From: CAXXFQ01 sp963674475
GTDB taxonomy: Bacteria; Planctomycetota; Planctomycetia; Pirellulales; Thermoguttaceae
Length of the DNA stretch: 64,000 nucleotides
Assembly (NCBI GenBank): GCA_963674475.2
Contig: CAXXFQ010000017.1
Span: forward strand, 434,001 to 498,000
Reading direction: 5' to 3'
The position numbers and the translations under genes were made by a program. Positions 47,984 through 56,037 of the stretch are shown piece after piece. Each line of letters opens with the position of its first letter. The stretch's first letter is position 1. The notes under the pieces are model-generated. The model was given only the letters and a program-made list of their open reading frames with translations, was not told the origin of the DNA and ran no database searches.

Positions 47984-48613
47984 ATGTAGCCTCCTTGCTA
48001 CCCAATAGATCAAGTTGTCCCACGTCAAAGGAAGAGCGTACTATTTTCCCGAACGCCAAATTTTTTGGTCATTCTTGGTAAAATAGTCGCCAGCGTATTT
48101 TTTGATCGGAGTCGCAATATTAAAAAATCTTATAAAATCGATCTTCGCCCGAAAATCCGGACTATTTCGACTTTCGTATCGATGCAATCGACAAAGTTTG
48201 CCCATCTTTTGTTTTTTTCGCACGGGTCATATTTAAATGAAGCTTAACCCCTCTCCTGGCGACTCTTTGAAACCCAGACGAAGCGGCAAAAAGTGTTTGT
48301 ATGTCTTAACGATACGACAGTATTACCAACCGCCGTAAAGGACTGGAGCCCCCTGTTTTACCCAGAATCCTCTTTAAAAAAAGGGTGCTAACCCTCTTTT
48401 AGTATTGATTTTGCGTCCAAAATGGAAGGATAGACAAACTCTAACGGTTTCACACTGCCCTGATCAAGCGTCACGACGGGTATAACCGATCGAAATGATT
48501 GGCTGTTTGCCTGCAAAACACGATCGGACTGTCTCGAAATTGAGTTGGCTCGGATTAGTTTACCGGGAAAGACTCGATTTGGTTTATCCCCTTTACCCGC
48601 CTTTGACGCCATT
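47984..48613. other. Divergent intergenic region, porin / HtrA
   Basis: About 630 bases of AT-rich sequence holding the promoters of both genes. A small hairpin (AAAGGGT-GCTA-ACCCT then CTTTT) lies near 48380-48400 and could end a short transcript. No gene is supported. Confidence 0.5.
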
Positions 48614-49987
48614 ATGACAGAACCATCTTCTCGATTCTTCAAACCGTTTGCCGTCGGTTTTTTTTCGATGGCGGCGCTCTCGATATTTGTGTTGGGGCCC
48701 TCGACGGTGGTTGCGGAAGCGTCTGAGTTGCGCAAGACGCCGATTGTCAAGGCGGTCCAAACGGCTCGACCGTCGATTGTCAGCATCCAGGGGGAAAAAA
48801 TTGCTCCGAGCACCGATCCTTTGTCGGGGGAAGAGTCGGCCAATCGGGCGGTCAACGGAACCGGCGTGATCCTCGATCCTCGTGGCTACATCATCACGAA
48901 TTTTCACGTGGTTGACGGCGTGCACGAAATCGAAGTGACTCTCGATGACGGGTTGCGTCATACGGCCCAACTAGTGGCTCGGGATCCGGAAACCGATCTG
49001 GCGATCATCAAAGTCGACGCCAAGGACCCGCTGCCGGTAATGCCGATCGGGATCTCTTCCGATCTGATGATCGGCGAAACGGCGATTGCCGTGGGTAACG
49101 CCTATGGCTATGAGCAGTCGGTTACTCGGGGGATCATCAGCTCGCTGCATCGAGCGGTCCAGGTTACCGACGCTCAGTTTTACGCCGATCTGATTCAAAC
49201 CGATGCGAGTATCAATCCGGGCAATTCTGGTGGACCGCTTTTGAATATCGACGGGAAAATGATCGGCGTCAATGTGGCGGTCCGCGTTGGTGCGCAGGGA
49301 ATCGGTTTCGCGATTCCGGTCGACAAGGTCCTCCAAGTGACGTCGCGTCTTTTGGCCGATTACAATTCCAAGAAGGTGCGGCACGGTCTTGTGTTCAAGC
49401 CACATTCGCTTGAGGCCCGGGATGAACTGGTCGTCGAATCGGTCGAAAAGGAAAGCCCCGCCGAGCTGGCCGGTTTTTGTGCCGGGGATGTCTTGAAAAG
49501 TCTCGATTCGGTCCAAATCGAACGACTTTTGGATTTCCAATGCGGATTGCTCGAACGAAAACCGGGTAACTCGCTCGAGCTGAAGGTGGAGCGTGATCAA
49601 GAATCAATTGCACTGACGCTCGCTTTGGGGCAATGCGTTTCGAAGAAGTCCGACTTTTCGACGTGGGAGGTTCTCGGACTGGAGCTGGAAGCGATTTCGA
49701 CCGATCAATTTCGAACCCGTTTCCCCTCTCAGGCGAATGTCGAGGGTGGTTTGAGCGTCGTTTCGGTTCGCCCCGAAGGGCCTGCCGCCCAGCTGGGACT
49801 TCGAACCGGGGATGTCTTGGTTGGGATGCACGTCTGGCAGACCAAGTCTCTGGAAAATATTGCTTGGATCCTGAAACGGTCGAACCTTTCTACTTTCAAT
49901 CCGGTCCGTCTGACGATCATTCGCGACAACGAGATGATGGACGGCCGGATTCCGATCGCGCTTAGTCAGAACAAAACCCGGCGATAA
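48614..49987 (+). CDS. HtrA/DegP-type serine protease with PDZ domains
   Basis: A 457-residue trypsin-like protease of envelope quality control. The N-terminal hydrophobic stretch (FFKPFAVGFFSMAALSIFVL, residues 8-27) is a signal or anchor. The catalytic triad is complete: His98 in TNFHVVDG, Asp128 in ETDLAI, Ser205 in GNSGGP. Two PDZ-like domains follow, one near 285-360 (KESPAELAGFCAGDVLKSLD) and one near 365-450 (RPEGPAAQLGLRTGDVLVGM). I start at the ATG at 48614, although no clear ribosome site precedes it. thiL follows after 49 bases on the same strand. Confidence 0.9.
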   Translation: MTEPSSRFFKPFAVGFFSMAALSIFVLGPSTVVAEASELRKTPIVKAVQTARPSIVSIQGEKIAPSTDPLSGEESANRAVNGTGVILDPRGYIITNFHVVDGVHEIEVTLDDGLRHTAQLVARDPETDLAIIKVDAKDPLPVMPIGISSDLMIGETAIAVGNAYGYEQSVTRGIISSLHRAVQVTDAQFYADLIQTDASINPGNSGGPLLNIDGKMIGVNVAVRVGAQGIGFAIPVDKVLQVTSRLLADYNSKKVRHGLVFKPHSLEARDELVVESVEKESPAELAGFCAGDVLKSLDSVQIERLLDFQCGLLERKPGNSLELKVERDQESIALTLALGQCVSKKSDFSTWEVLGLELEAISTDQFRTRFPSQANVEGGLSVVSVRPEGPAAQLGLRTGDVLVGMHVWQTKSLENIAWILKRSNLSTFNPVRLTIIRDNEMMDGRIPIALSQNKTRR

Positions 49988-50036
49988 TTCGATTCGTCAT
50001 TTCTTCGACGGCGTTTTCTTTCTGGAGCAAAGGGTA

Positions 50037-50957
50037 ATGGAAGCCGAGTTGATTGCGAGTCTGCGGCGTCGGATTTCCGCCCATCCGCTTTTGGAAACCC
50101 CGGTCGGTGATGATGCGGCCGTTTTGCGGACTGAAGGGATTTCTCGCACGGTGGTGACGGTCGATCTGTTGACCGATCGGGTCGATTTTCATCTGGACCA
50201 AGTCGATCCGCGTCGGGTCGGGCACAAGGCGTTGGCCGTGAATCTGAGTGATCTGGCCGCGATGGCCGCGCGACCGTTGGCTGGAGTGATCGCCGTGGTC
50301 TTGCCCAAAGAAAACGGGCTTGAATTGGCCGAGCGAATTTATGACGGCATCTTTCCGTTGGCCGAACGTTATTCGTTGGCGATTGCCGGCGGGGATACCA
50401 ACAGTTGGGACGGTCCGTTGGCGATCAGCATCACGTTGTTGGGCGCAGTGACCGAACACGGTCCGTTGCTTCGTAGCGGCGCCAAACCGGGGGATCGGAT
50501 TCTCGTGACCGGCCGATTTGGCGGAAGCATTCTAGGTCGCCATCTGGACGTCGAACCGCGTGTTGACGAAGCGCTGCTTCTGAATGAACGTTATGAGCTT
50601 CACGCGGGAATCGATGTCAGCGACGGGTTGTCGATCGACTTGGCTCGTTTGGCCCGTGAGAGCGGTGTCGGGGTTGAGTTGGATCTGGATCGCGTGCCGA
50701 TTGCCGACGCGGCGGTGCAGTTGAGCAGCCAGCGAGCCGACGGGGTGACGCCGTTGGAACACGCCCTGAGTGACGGGGAGGATTTTGAATTGATCCTGAC
50801 AGTTCCGCCCGAGGAGGCTCAAAAAATCATTCAGGAACAGCCGCTTGAGGTTCCGGTGACCGACATCGGACAGATCATTGGCGGGTCGAAGTTCTGGCAA
50901 ATCGATCGGCACTTTGGGCGCCAGGAGTTGGTTCCCCGCGGGTGGTTGCACGATTAG
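50037..50957 (+). CDS. thiL: Thiamine-monophosphate kinase ThiL
   Basis: ThiL phosphorylates thiamine monophosphate to the active cofactor TPP. The 306-residue protein belongs to the PurM-like fold: VGDDAAVLR near residue 23, VDLLTDRVDF near 42, the basic KALAVNLSDLAAMAARP block, AIAGGDTN near 115, and the late DVSDGLSIDLARL. AAAGGG precedes the ATG. No TPP riboswitch or other thi gene is visible nearby. Confidence 0.93.
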   Translation: MEAELIASLRRRISAHPLLETPVGDDAAVLRTEGISRTVVTVDLLTDRVDFHLDQVDPRRVGHKALAVNLSDLAAMAARPLAGVIAVVLPKENGLELAERIYDGIFPLAERYSLAIAGGDTNSWDGPLAISITLLGAVTEHGPLLRSGAKPGDRILVTGRFGGSILGRHLDVEPRVDEALLLNERYELHAGIDVSDGLSIDLARLARESGVGVELDLDRVPIADAAVQLSSQRADGVTPLEHALSDGEDFELILTVPPEEAQKIIQEQPLEVPVTDIGQIIGGSKFWQIDRHFGRQELVPRGWLHD

Positions 50958-51178
50958 GCTCTTATTGATTACCCCCCCCTTTTTTTGTGAGCAACATGGG
51001 GGAAGGATTGTCGAAATGCTTGAATTTCGACGTTGATCGTGGTACATTGGCAGATACTGTATTTGCCTTTTTCGGCAGACCACGCCCTCCGCATCTCCCC
51101 GATGAATTTGCCCTATCCTGCTGTGATAAAAGGACTTGGGGAAATGCTTTACTTCAACTACCCTGTAGGAATCCTACC

Positions 51179-51895
51179 ATGAAACGCTCGACGGTTCTGC
51201 TTTTGATCGCTCTGGTTGTGACGTTTTGCACCTTGACGAACCTTTCTACTTCAATGGCGGCCGACGACGGTTTTAAGTCGCTTTTTGACGGAAAGACCTT
51301 GTGCGGTTGGGAAGGCGACTCGAAACTGTGGCGCGTCGAAGACGGGGCGATTACCGGCGAAACGACGGCCGACAATCCGTTGGAGCGCAACACGTTTCTG
51401 ATTTGGCGGGGCGGGGAAGTCGACGATTTCGAAATCCATTTCCAATATCGAATCCGTAACCACAATTCGGGCCTCCAGTACCGCTGTTGGGAACAACCCG
51501 GCTTGGTTACCGGCGGTTATCAGGCCGACCTGGTGGTCGATTCGCCCGACTCGCCCTGGTCGGGAATCCTCTACGAAGAGCGGGGTCGCGGGATTATTGC
51601 CACGAAGGGACAAAAGGTTGTCGTCGGCGAGGACCATAAACCCAAGGTGGTCGGGTCGGTCGGCGAGGTCGATGATATCCTGGCCGCGATCAAGAAGGGC
51701 GAGTGGAACGACTACACCGTCATTGTGAAGGGGTACAAGTTTATCCATATCATCAACGGCAAGCAGACGGTCGAGGTGGTCGACAACGACGTCGAGAAAC
51801 GTCGTCGCAGTGGCAAACTGGCGTTCCAGCTCCATGCCGGGCCGCCGATGAAGGTTCAGTTTCGCAATATCCAACTGAAGCGACTTCCGAAGTAA
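51179..51895 (+). CDS. Exported DUF1080 (3-keto-disaccharide hydrolase-type) protein
   Basis: A 238-residue secreted protein with a signal peptide (STVLLLIALVVTFCTLTNLS, cleavage near SMAADD) followed by one concanavalin-like DUF1080 domain: GFKSLFDGKTLCGWEGDSKLW, ITGETT, FLIWRGGEVDDFEIHFQYRI, NSGLQYR and KLAFQLHAGPPMKVQFRNI. The family is greatly expanded in planctomycetes; some members hydrolyse 3-keto-glycosides, others have unknown substrates. AGGA precedes the ATG at 51179; a longer frame upstream has no signal peptide at its start. Here it stands as a single-domain protein. Confidence 0.92.
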   Translation: MKRSTVLLLIALVVTFCTLTNLSTSMAADDGFKSLFDGKTLCGWEGDSKLWRVEDGAITGETTADNPLERNTFLIWRGGEVDDFEIHFQYRIRNHNSGLQYRCWEQPGLVTGGYQADLVVDSPDSPWSGILYEERGRGIIATKGQKVVVGEDHKPKVVGSVGEVDDILAAIKKGEWNDYTVIVKGYKFIHIINGKQTVEVVDNDVEKRRRSGKLAFQLHAGPPMKVQFRNIQLKRLPK

Positions 51896-51935
51896 GACTA
51901 ATTGCTGCACTTCAAGAAGGGGGCGATGTTCCGAA

Positions 51936-52865
51936 ATGACGTACTTGGCCCGATGGACCGCCCGTTTGGCCGAAGGCGTGTCTCGTTTCGACGAGGAGCG
52001 ACGCCGTCGGTTGATCGACTTTTTCCAGAGTCGTCAACGTGACGATGGTGGGTGGTCCGGGCGCCAAGGGGGGAGCGATCTCTACTACTCCAGTTTCGCC
52101 CTGCGCGGCTTGCGTCTGTTGGACGGTCTCGATCGAGAAACGGCTGTCCTCGCTCGTCAATTTTTGAACCGGTTTGCAGAGCGTGAGGACTGGCCGGTCG
52201 TTGATCTGTTTTCCTATGTCGTCTCGACTCTGATGCTCGAAGCGACTGGCGAAGGGCAGGGCGATTCGGCGGCTTGGTCGACGCTTGGCCGTTTGGTCGA
52301 AAAAACGTCCGAAGCCCGAACCGTTGATGAAGGGGGCTTTGCGCTGTCGTCTTCAGGCAAAAGCGGCAGCACTTACGCGACCTTCTTGATGGTCCTGTTG
52401 CGTGAGACGTTCGGTTTCGAACCGGTCGAGGCGGAGCGGGTTGATTCGTTGGTCCAATGGGTCCATGGGCAACAGCGGTTTGACGGCGGTTTTGCCGAGT
52501 TGGCCCCGATTAAAAAAGGCGGGACCAATCCGACGGCCGCTGCGCTCGGGACGCTTCAGGAGATCGGCCGTTTGGACCCGGCGACGGTCGAGTCGGCCTC
52601 CCGGTTTCTTTTGGATCGACAGACCGAAGAAGGGGGCTATAGTGCCAACGGGTGCATTCCGATCGCCGATCTCTTGAGCACCTTTTCAGCGCTGGTTACG
52701 CTTGAGGATCTTGGCAAAACGGCCGCGATCGATCGAGTGGCGGTTTTGAACTTTCTCGATCGGCTGGAATCGCCCGACGGCGGCTATCGGGCAGCTGTCT
52801 GGGACCCGGAGACCGACGTCGAGTTCGCCTTCTACGGAATGGCCGTCCGCGCACTTTTGATCTGA
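51936..52865 (+). CDS. Alpha-toroid prenyltransferase/terpene-cyclase-like protein
   Basis: A 309-residue protein built from helical repeats of the prenyltransferase/squalene-oxidase type. The repeats show the glycine-aromatic turn: QRDDGGWSGRQGGSDLYYSS near residue 35, QQRFDGGFAELAPIKKGGTN near 175, TEEGGYSANGCIPIADLL near 230 and SPDGGYRAAVWDPETDVE near 280. No signal peptide is visible. The cyclase DxDD acid and the full zinc-binding set of protein prenyltransferase beta subunits are not evident, so catalysis is uncertain. Such proteins are common and uncharacterised in planctomycetes. It follows the DUF1080 gene by 40 bases, so co-transcription is likely. Confidence 0.82.
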   Translation: MTYLARWTARLAEGVSRFDEERRRRLIDFFQSRQRDDGGWSGRQGGSDLYYSSFALRGLRLLDGLDRETAVLARQFLNRFAEREDWPVVDLFSYVVSTLMLEATGEGQGDSAAWSTLGRLVEKTSEARTVDEGGFALSSSGKSGSTYATFLMVLLRETFGFEPVEAERVDSLVQWVHGQQRFDGGFAELAPIKKGGTNPTAAALGTLQEIGRLDPATVESASRFLLDRQTEEGGYSANGCIPIADLLSTFSALVTLEDLGKTAAIDRVAVLNFLDRLESPDGGYRAAVWDPETDVEFAFYGMAVRALLI

Positions 52866-52875
52866 AAAAACGGGG

Positions 52876-52905
52876 CGAACCGTCCTGTTCCGGTTCGATT
52901 TTATT
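52876..52905 (+). terminator. Probable terminator between convergent genes
   Basis: CGAACCG (52876-52882) pairs with CGGTTCG (52891-52897), followed by ATTTTATT. On the other strand it is followed by CCCCGTTTTTTC, so it may serve both genes. Confidence 0.6.
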
Positions 52906-53008
52906 GAGGGTTGCATTTCCAATGAACCTTCCCGTGCTCGGGAATCCAGCGAATCCGCCTGGTACAGGCGCATTTGCGGTTGCATGAGGATCATTGACCA
53001 TGCAGATA

Positions 53009-54421
53009 TCAATAAACCCCGATGGCGGCCCGTTTGCGGATCGACTCGAACGTCTGATCGACCAGGAGTCGTCCGTCGCGAAAGACTTCGACCATCTCGT
53101 CCGGACGCGGATCTTCCGGGCCGACCGTTTCGTACTGGGGTGGCGACGTGGCATCGGCCTCGGGCGCCGTCTTTCGAACCAGTTTCATGCGTCCCCGTTT
53201 CGAAATCTTGTCGAGCCCGGTGACCGGTTTTTTGAAAATGTCGTGATCGGTTCCGTGGATGCGGACGAAAGAGGATTTGAAGGCGAACTCGAGCGTGTCC
53301 CGGTTGACCCGTTGAAGCAGTCCGCCGCCGGAGCCGAACGCGAGGTTTTCGGCCGACCATCCGCGTGATTCCAGTGCGGCGAGAATCCGACCGATCATCT
53401 TGTAGTCGATCGCGTCCCCTTGAATGACACGGACCTTTGGACAGAGGACCCGGTACCCTTTGGCGTTGATCTCGTAGCCGAACCGTTGCCCGAGGATTTC
53501 CAAAACCTCCAACAGCACCGTCGGCGGGTCGCCCGAGTCGGGACGGACCACGAGGCGGCCGTCGCGGCGGAGCACCTTTTCGCGAAGTTCGGTCCCCCAG
53601 ATCTCGCGGCAGGCGTGGAAGATGTCGAACGAATCGCTCACGCAGGCGATCGTTCCGTCGGGGTACGCGTCGAGCATGTGACGCATTGCGTCGGCCTCAT
53701 GATCGGGCCCCCAGGCGGTGATTGTCGAGTGCTCGGCCGCCGGAATGCTGTACCCGGCCATCGGTTCGTGGTAGTACTGGCGGGCGAACATCACTCCTTC
53801 GAACGTGTCGGTGCCGCGGAAGTTGATTAGATGGGCCGCGCCGCCCATCCCGGCCGTCTCGACGCTCGAAACACCGCGAAACCCGAAGTCGTGCAACGTA
53901 AAATTGACGACCGACGGGTCGCCCGTCTTGCGAAGGTAGTCGAGAATCACCCGTTTCATCGCTCGCGATTGGGTCGCGACGGTCGTGCCGTACCAGGTTT
54001 GGACCAGCAGCGTTTCCAGATAGTTGGGCAGCCAGTAGCAGAGCGGATCGGTGTTTTCGATCGTCATGAGGACCTGCCGGTTGCCGACGACCGTTCCTTC
54101 CGGGACCGCTCGCAGCACGACCGGAAGCCGCCCGTTGTGGTGGCGAAGAATATGCTCCCATCCTGCCCGGTTGAAGTAGCGGCCTTCGGGGTCGTTCAGA
54201 TGAACCCTAAGAAGCGAATCGGCCTCGTCGATCCGGTCACGCGTCACGACCGGACCTTCGAGGTACCGTTTCAGATAGTATTGCAAGCCGAAAAAGGCGA
54301 TCTGGTCGTACGCCCCGCCACGCGATTCGAAATAGGAATAGACCGTCTCGGTACCCGGTGGATACTGGTTCCAGTGGGTGAATTTGTAGCTGTCGGTACG
54401 AAGCAGAAGATTGTCGTGCAT
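53009..54421 (-). CDS. nadV: Nicotinamide/nicotinate phosphoribosyltransferase (NAMPT type)
   Basis: A 470-residue protein of the NAMPT branch, which joins nicotinamide to PRPP to make NMN for NAD salvage. Motifs include LLRTDSYKFTHWNQYPPGTE at the start, DFGFRGVSSVETAGMGGAAHL near 175-195, IPAAEHSTITAWG near 220-232, the phosphate loop VVRPDSGDPP near 285-294 and VIQGDAIDY. The length fits NAMPT rather than the shorter PncB. nadA elsewhere in the window gives de novo synthesis, so the cell can use both routes. It lies downstream of purB on the same strand, separated by a hairpin array. Confidence 0.92.
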   Translation of the reverse strand: MHDNLLLRTDSYKFTHWNQYPPGTETVYSYFESRGGAYDQIAFFGLQYYLKRYLEGPVVTRDRIDEADSLLRVHLNDPEGRYFNRAGWEHILRHHNGRLPVVLRAVPEGTVVGNRQVLMTIENTDPLCYWLPNYLETLLVQTWYGTTVATQSRAMKRVILDYLRKTGDPSVVNFTLHDFGFRGVSSVETAGMGGAAHLINFRGTDTFEGVMFARQYYHEPMAGYSIPAAEHSTITAWGPDHEADAMRHMLDAYPDGTIACVSDSFDIFHACREIWGTELREKVLRRDGRLVVRPDSGDPPTVLLEVLEILGQRFGYEINAKGYRVLCPKVRVIQGDAIDYKMIGRILAALESRGWSAENLAFGSGGGLLQRVNRDTLEFAFKSSFVRIHGTDHDIFKKPVTGLDKISKRGRMKLVRKTAPEADATSPPQYETVGPEDPRPDEMVEVFRDGRLLVDQTFESIRKRAAIGVY

Positions 54422-54449
54422 CGGCTTCTCGCGGCTTTTTTTGAAAATG

Positions 54450-54607
54450 CTAGTAGCCCGTTTTCCAACCGGCTGCTAGGGAAAACAGGAGGTTTTCCAC
54501 ATAATCGGTGATTTGAAAAATCGCTGATTATGCGAGGCTTGCGGCCACTTGTTGTCGCAATTGCCGAGGTTAAAAAGGCCAGGACGGCCTTTTTGACGGG
54601 CTGCTAG
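54450..54607 (-). repeat. Hairpin array between purB and nadV
   Basis: Bounded by imperfect inverted repeats CTAGTAGCCCG (54450-54460) and CGGGCTGCTAG (54597-54607, overlapping the purB stop). Inside: CTAGTAGCC with GGCTGCTAG (54450-54479, one G-T pair); GGAAAAC with GTTTTCC (54480-54498); a 14-bp stem at 54501-54531 with two wobble pairs; TTGCG with CGCAA (54539-54560); and a terminator hairpin at 54572-54594. The left-end hairpin uses the boundary repeat, so alternative folds are possible. Confidence 0.7.
54572..54594 (-). terminator. Rho-independent terminator of purB
   Basis: Read leftward, AAAAAGGCC pairs with GGCCTTTTT around a five-base loop, starting about ten bases past the purB stop. 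The hairpin is symmetric and may act in both directions. Confidence 0.8.
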
Positions 54608-56037
54608 ACGTGGACCTCCGCTTCGGTGCCCAGGGCGTCGGCGTATCGCTTCCGCACTGGTTCGACCCACTCGGCGATGAACTCGTCGACCTGTTCGGGG
54701 GCCCGGCCGACGAATCGGTTCGGGTCGAGCTCATTTTTCAAATCGACCGCGGCAAACGCTTCGTCCCCGGCGAGTCGCTCGATCAGGTCGTTCGGCTTGC
54801 CTTCTTGTTTGACCACGGCGGCGGCCGCTTGGGAGTGTTGGCGGATTCGCTCGTGAAGGTCTTGGCGATCGCCTCCGGCGGCGACGGCCGACATGAGGAT
54901 GTTCTCGGTCGCCATGAACGGCAGTTCGCTTTGCAGGTTCGCGCCGATCACCTTCGGGTAGACGACCAGGCCGTCAGTGACGTTTTGGCAAAGGATCAGC
55001 ACGGCGTCGATTGCCAAAAAGGACTGTGGCAGGACCAGACGGCGGTTGGCGCTGTCGTCGAGCGTCCGTTCGAGCCACTGGGTCGCCAGTGTCGCGCCGG
55101 GGCTCGATTCAAGACTCATCACGAACCGGGCCAACGAACAGATCCGTTCGCTCCGCATCGGGTTGCGTTTGTAGGCCATTGCCGAGGAGCCGATCTGGCT
55201 CTTTTCGAACGGCTCTTCGACCTCCTTGCGGTGGGCCAAAATGCGAAGGTCGGTCGCCATTTTGTGGGCCGTCTGGGCGATCCCCGAAAGGACGGTCAGG
55301 ACCTGGGAGTCGATCTTGCGCGGGTAGGTCTGACCGGTGACGGCGTAGCTCGACTGGAAGCCGATCTTTTCACAAACACCCTGGTCCAGCCGACGTACCT
55401 TGTCGTGGTCGCCATCGAATAGTTGCAGGAAGCTGGCCTGCGTGCCGGTCGTCCCCTTGGTGCCGCGTGCCCGGAACGAGTCAAGTCGATGTTCGAGCTC
55501 TTCGAGGTCCATCAGGAAATCGTACGCCCAAAGGCAGGCCCGTTTTCCCATCGTCGTCGGCTGGGCCGGTTGCAAATGGGTAAATCCGAGACAGGCCAGA
55601 TTGCGCTCTTTGACGGCGAATTGACCCAGGCGGTCGATCACACTGACCAGCCGGTTGCGGACCAGTCGCAACGCGTCACGCAATAGGATCATGTCGGTGT
55701 TGTCGGTCACGTAGCAGCTGGTCGCACCGAGGTGGATGATCCCACGCGCGTCGGGACAGGCGTCGCCGTAGGCGTGGACATGGGCCATGACGTCGTGACG
55801 CAATTTGCGTTCGTACTGCGAGGCCAGATCGAAGTTGATATCGTCGACGTGGCTTTTCAATTGGTCGATCTGTTCTTGCGTGATCGGCAGGCCCAGTTCG
55901 GCTTCGGTTTCGGCCAGCGCGACCCAGAGTCGCCGCCAGGTGCCGAACTTTTTATCGGCGCTGAACGTGTGGCTCATCTCGGCCGAGGCGTAACGGGTGA
56001 TCAAGGGATTTTCGTATTGGTTGCTTGCTTTACTCAT
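54604..56037 (-). CDS. purB: Adenylosuccinate lyase
   Basis: PurB acts twice in purine synthesis, splitting fumarate from SAICAR and from adenylosuccinate. The 477-residue protein carries the fumarase/aspartase signature SSAMAYKRNPMRSER near residues 286-300, the His-containing DVMAHVHAYGD block near 81-91, HLGATSCYVTDNTD near 103-116 and FTHLQPAQPTTMGKR. Length and motifs resemble the longer, animal-type branch of the family rather than the short E. coli type. It overlaps the end of the ResB-like gene by eight bases, so the two may be translated together by chance of gene order. Confidence 0.95.
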   Translation of the reverse strand: MSKASNQYENPLITRYASAEMSHTFSADKKFGTWRRLWVALAETEAELGLPITQEQIDQLKSHVDDINFDLASQYERKLRHDVMAHVHAYGDACPDARGIIHLGATSCYVTDNTDMILLRDALRLVRNRLVSVIDRLGQFAVKERNLACLGFTHLQPAQPTTMGKRACLWAYDFLMDLEELEHRLDSFRARGTKGTTGTQASFLQLFDGDHDKVRRLDQGVCEKIGFQSSYAVTGQTYPRKIDSQVLTVLSGIAQTAHKMATDLRILAHRKEVEEPFEKSQIGSSAMAYKRNPMRSERICSLARFVMSLESSPGATLATQWLERTLDDSANRRLVLPQSFLAIDAVLILCQNVTDGLVVYPKVIGANLQSELPFMATENILMSAVAAGGDRQDLHERIRQHSQAAAAVVKQEGKPNDLIERLAGDEAFAAVDLKNELDPNRFVGRAPEQVDEFIAEWVEPVRKRYADALGTEAEVHV

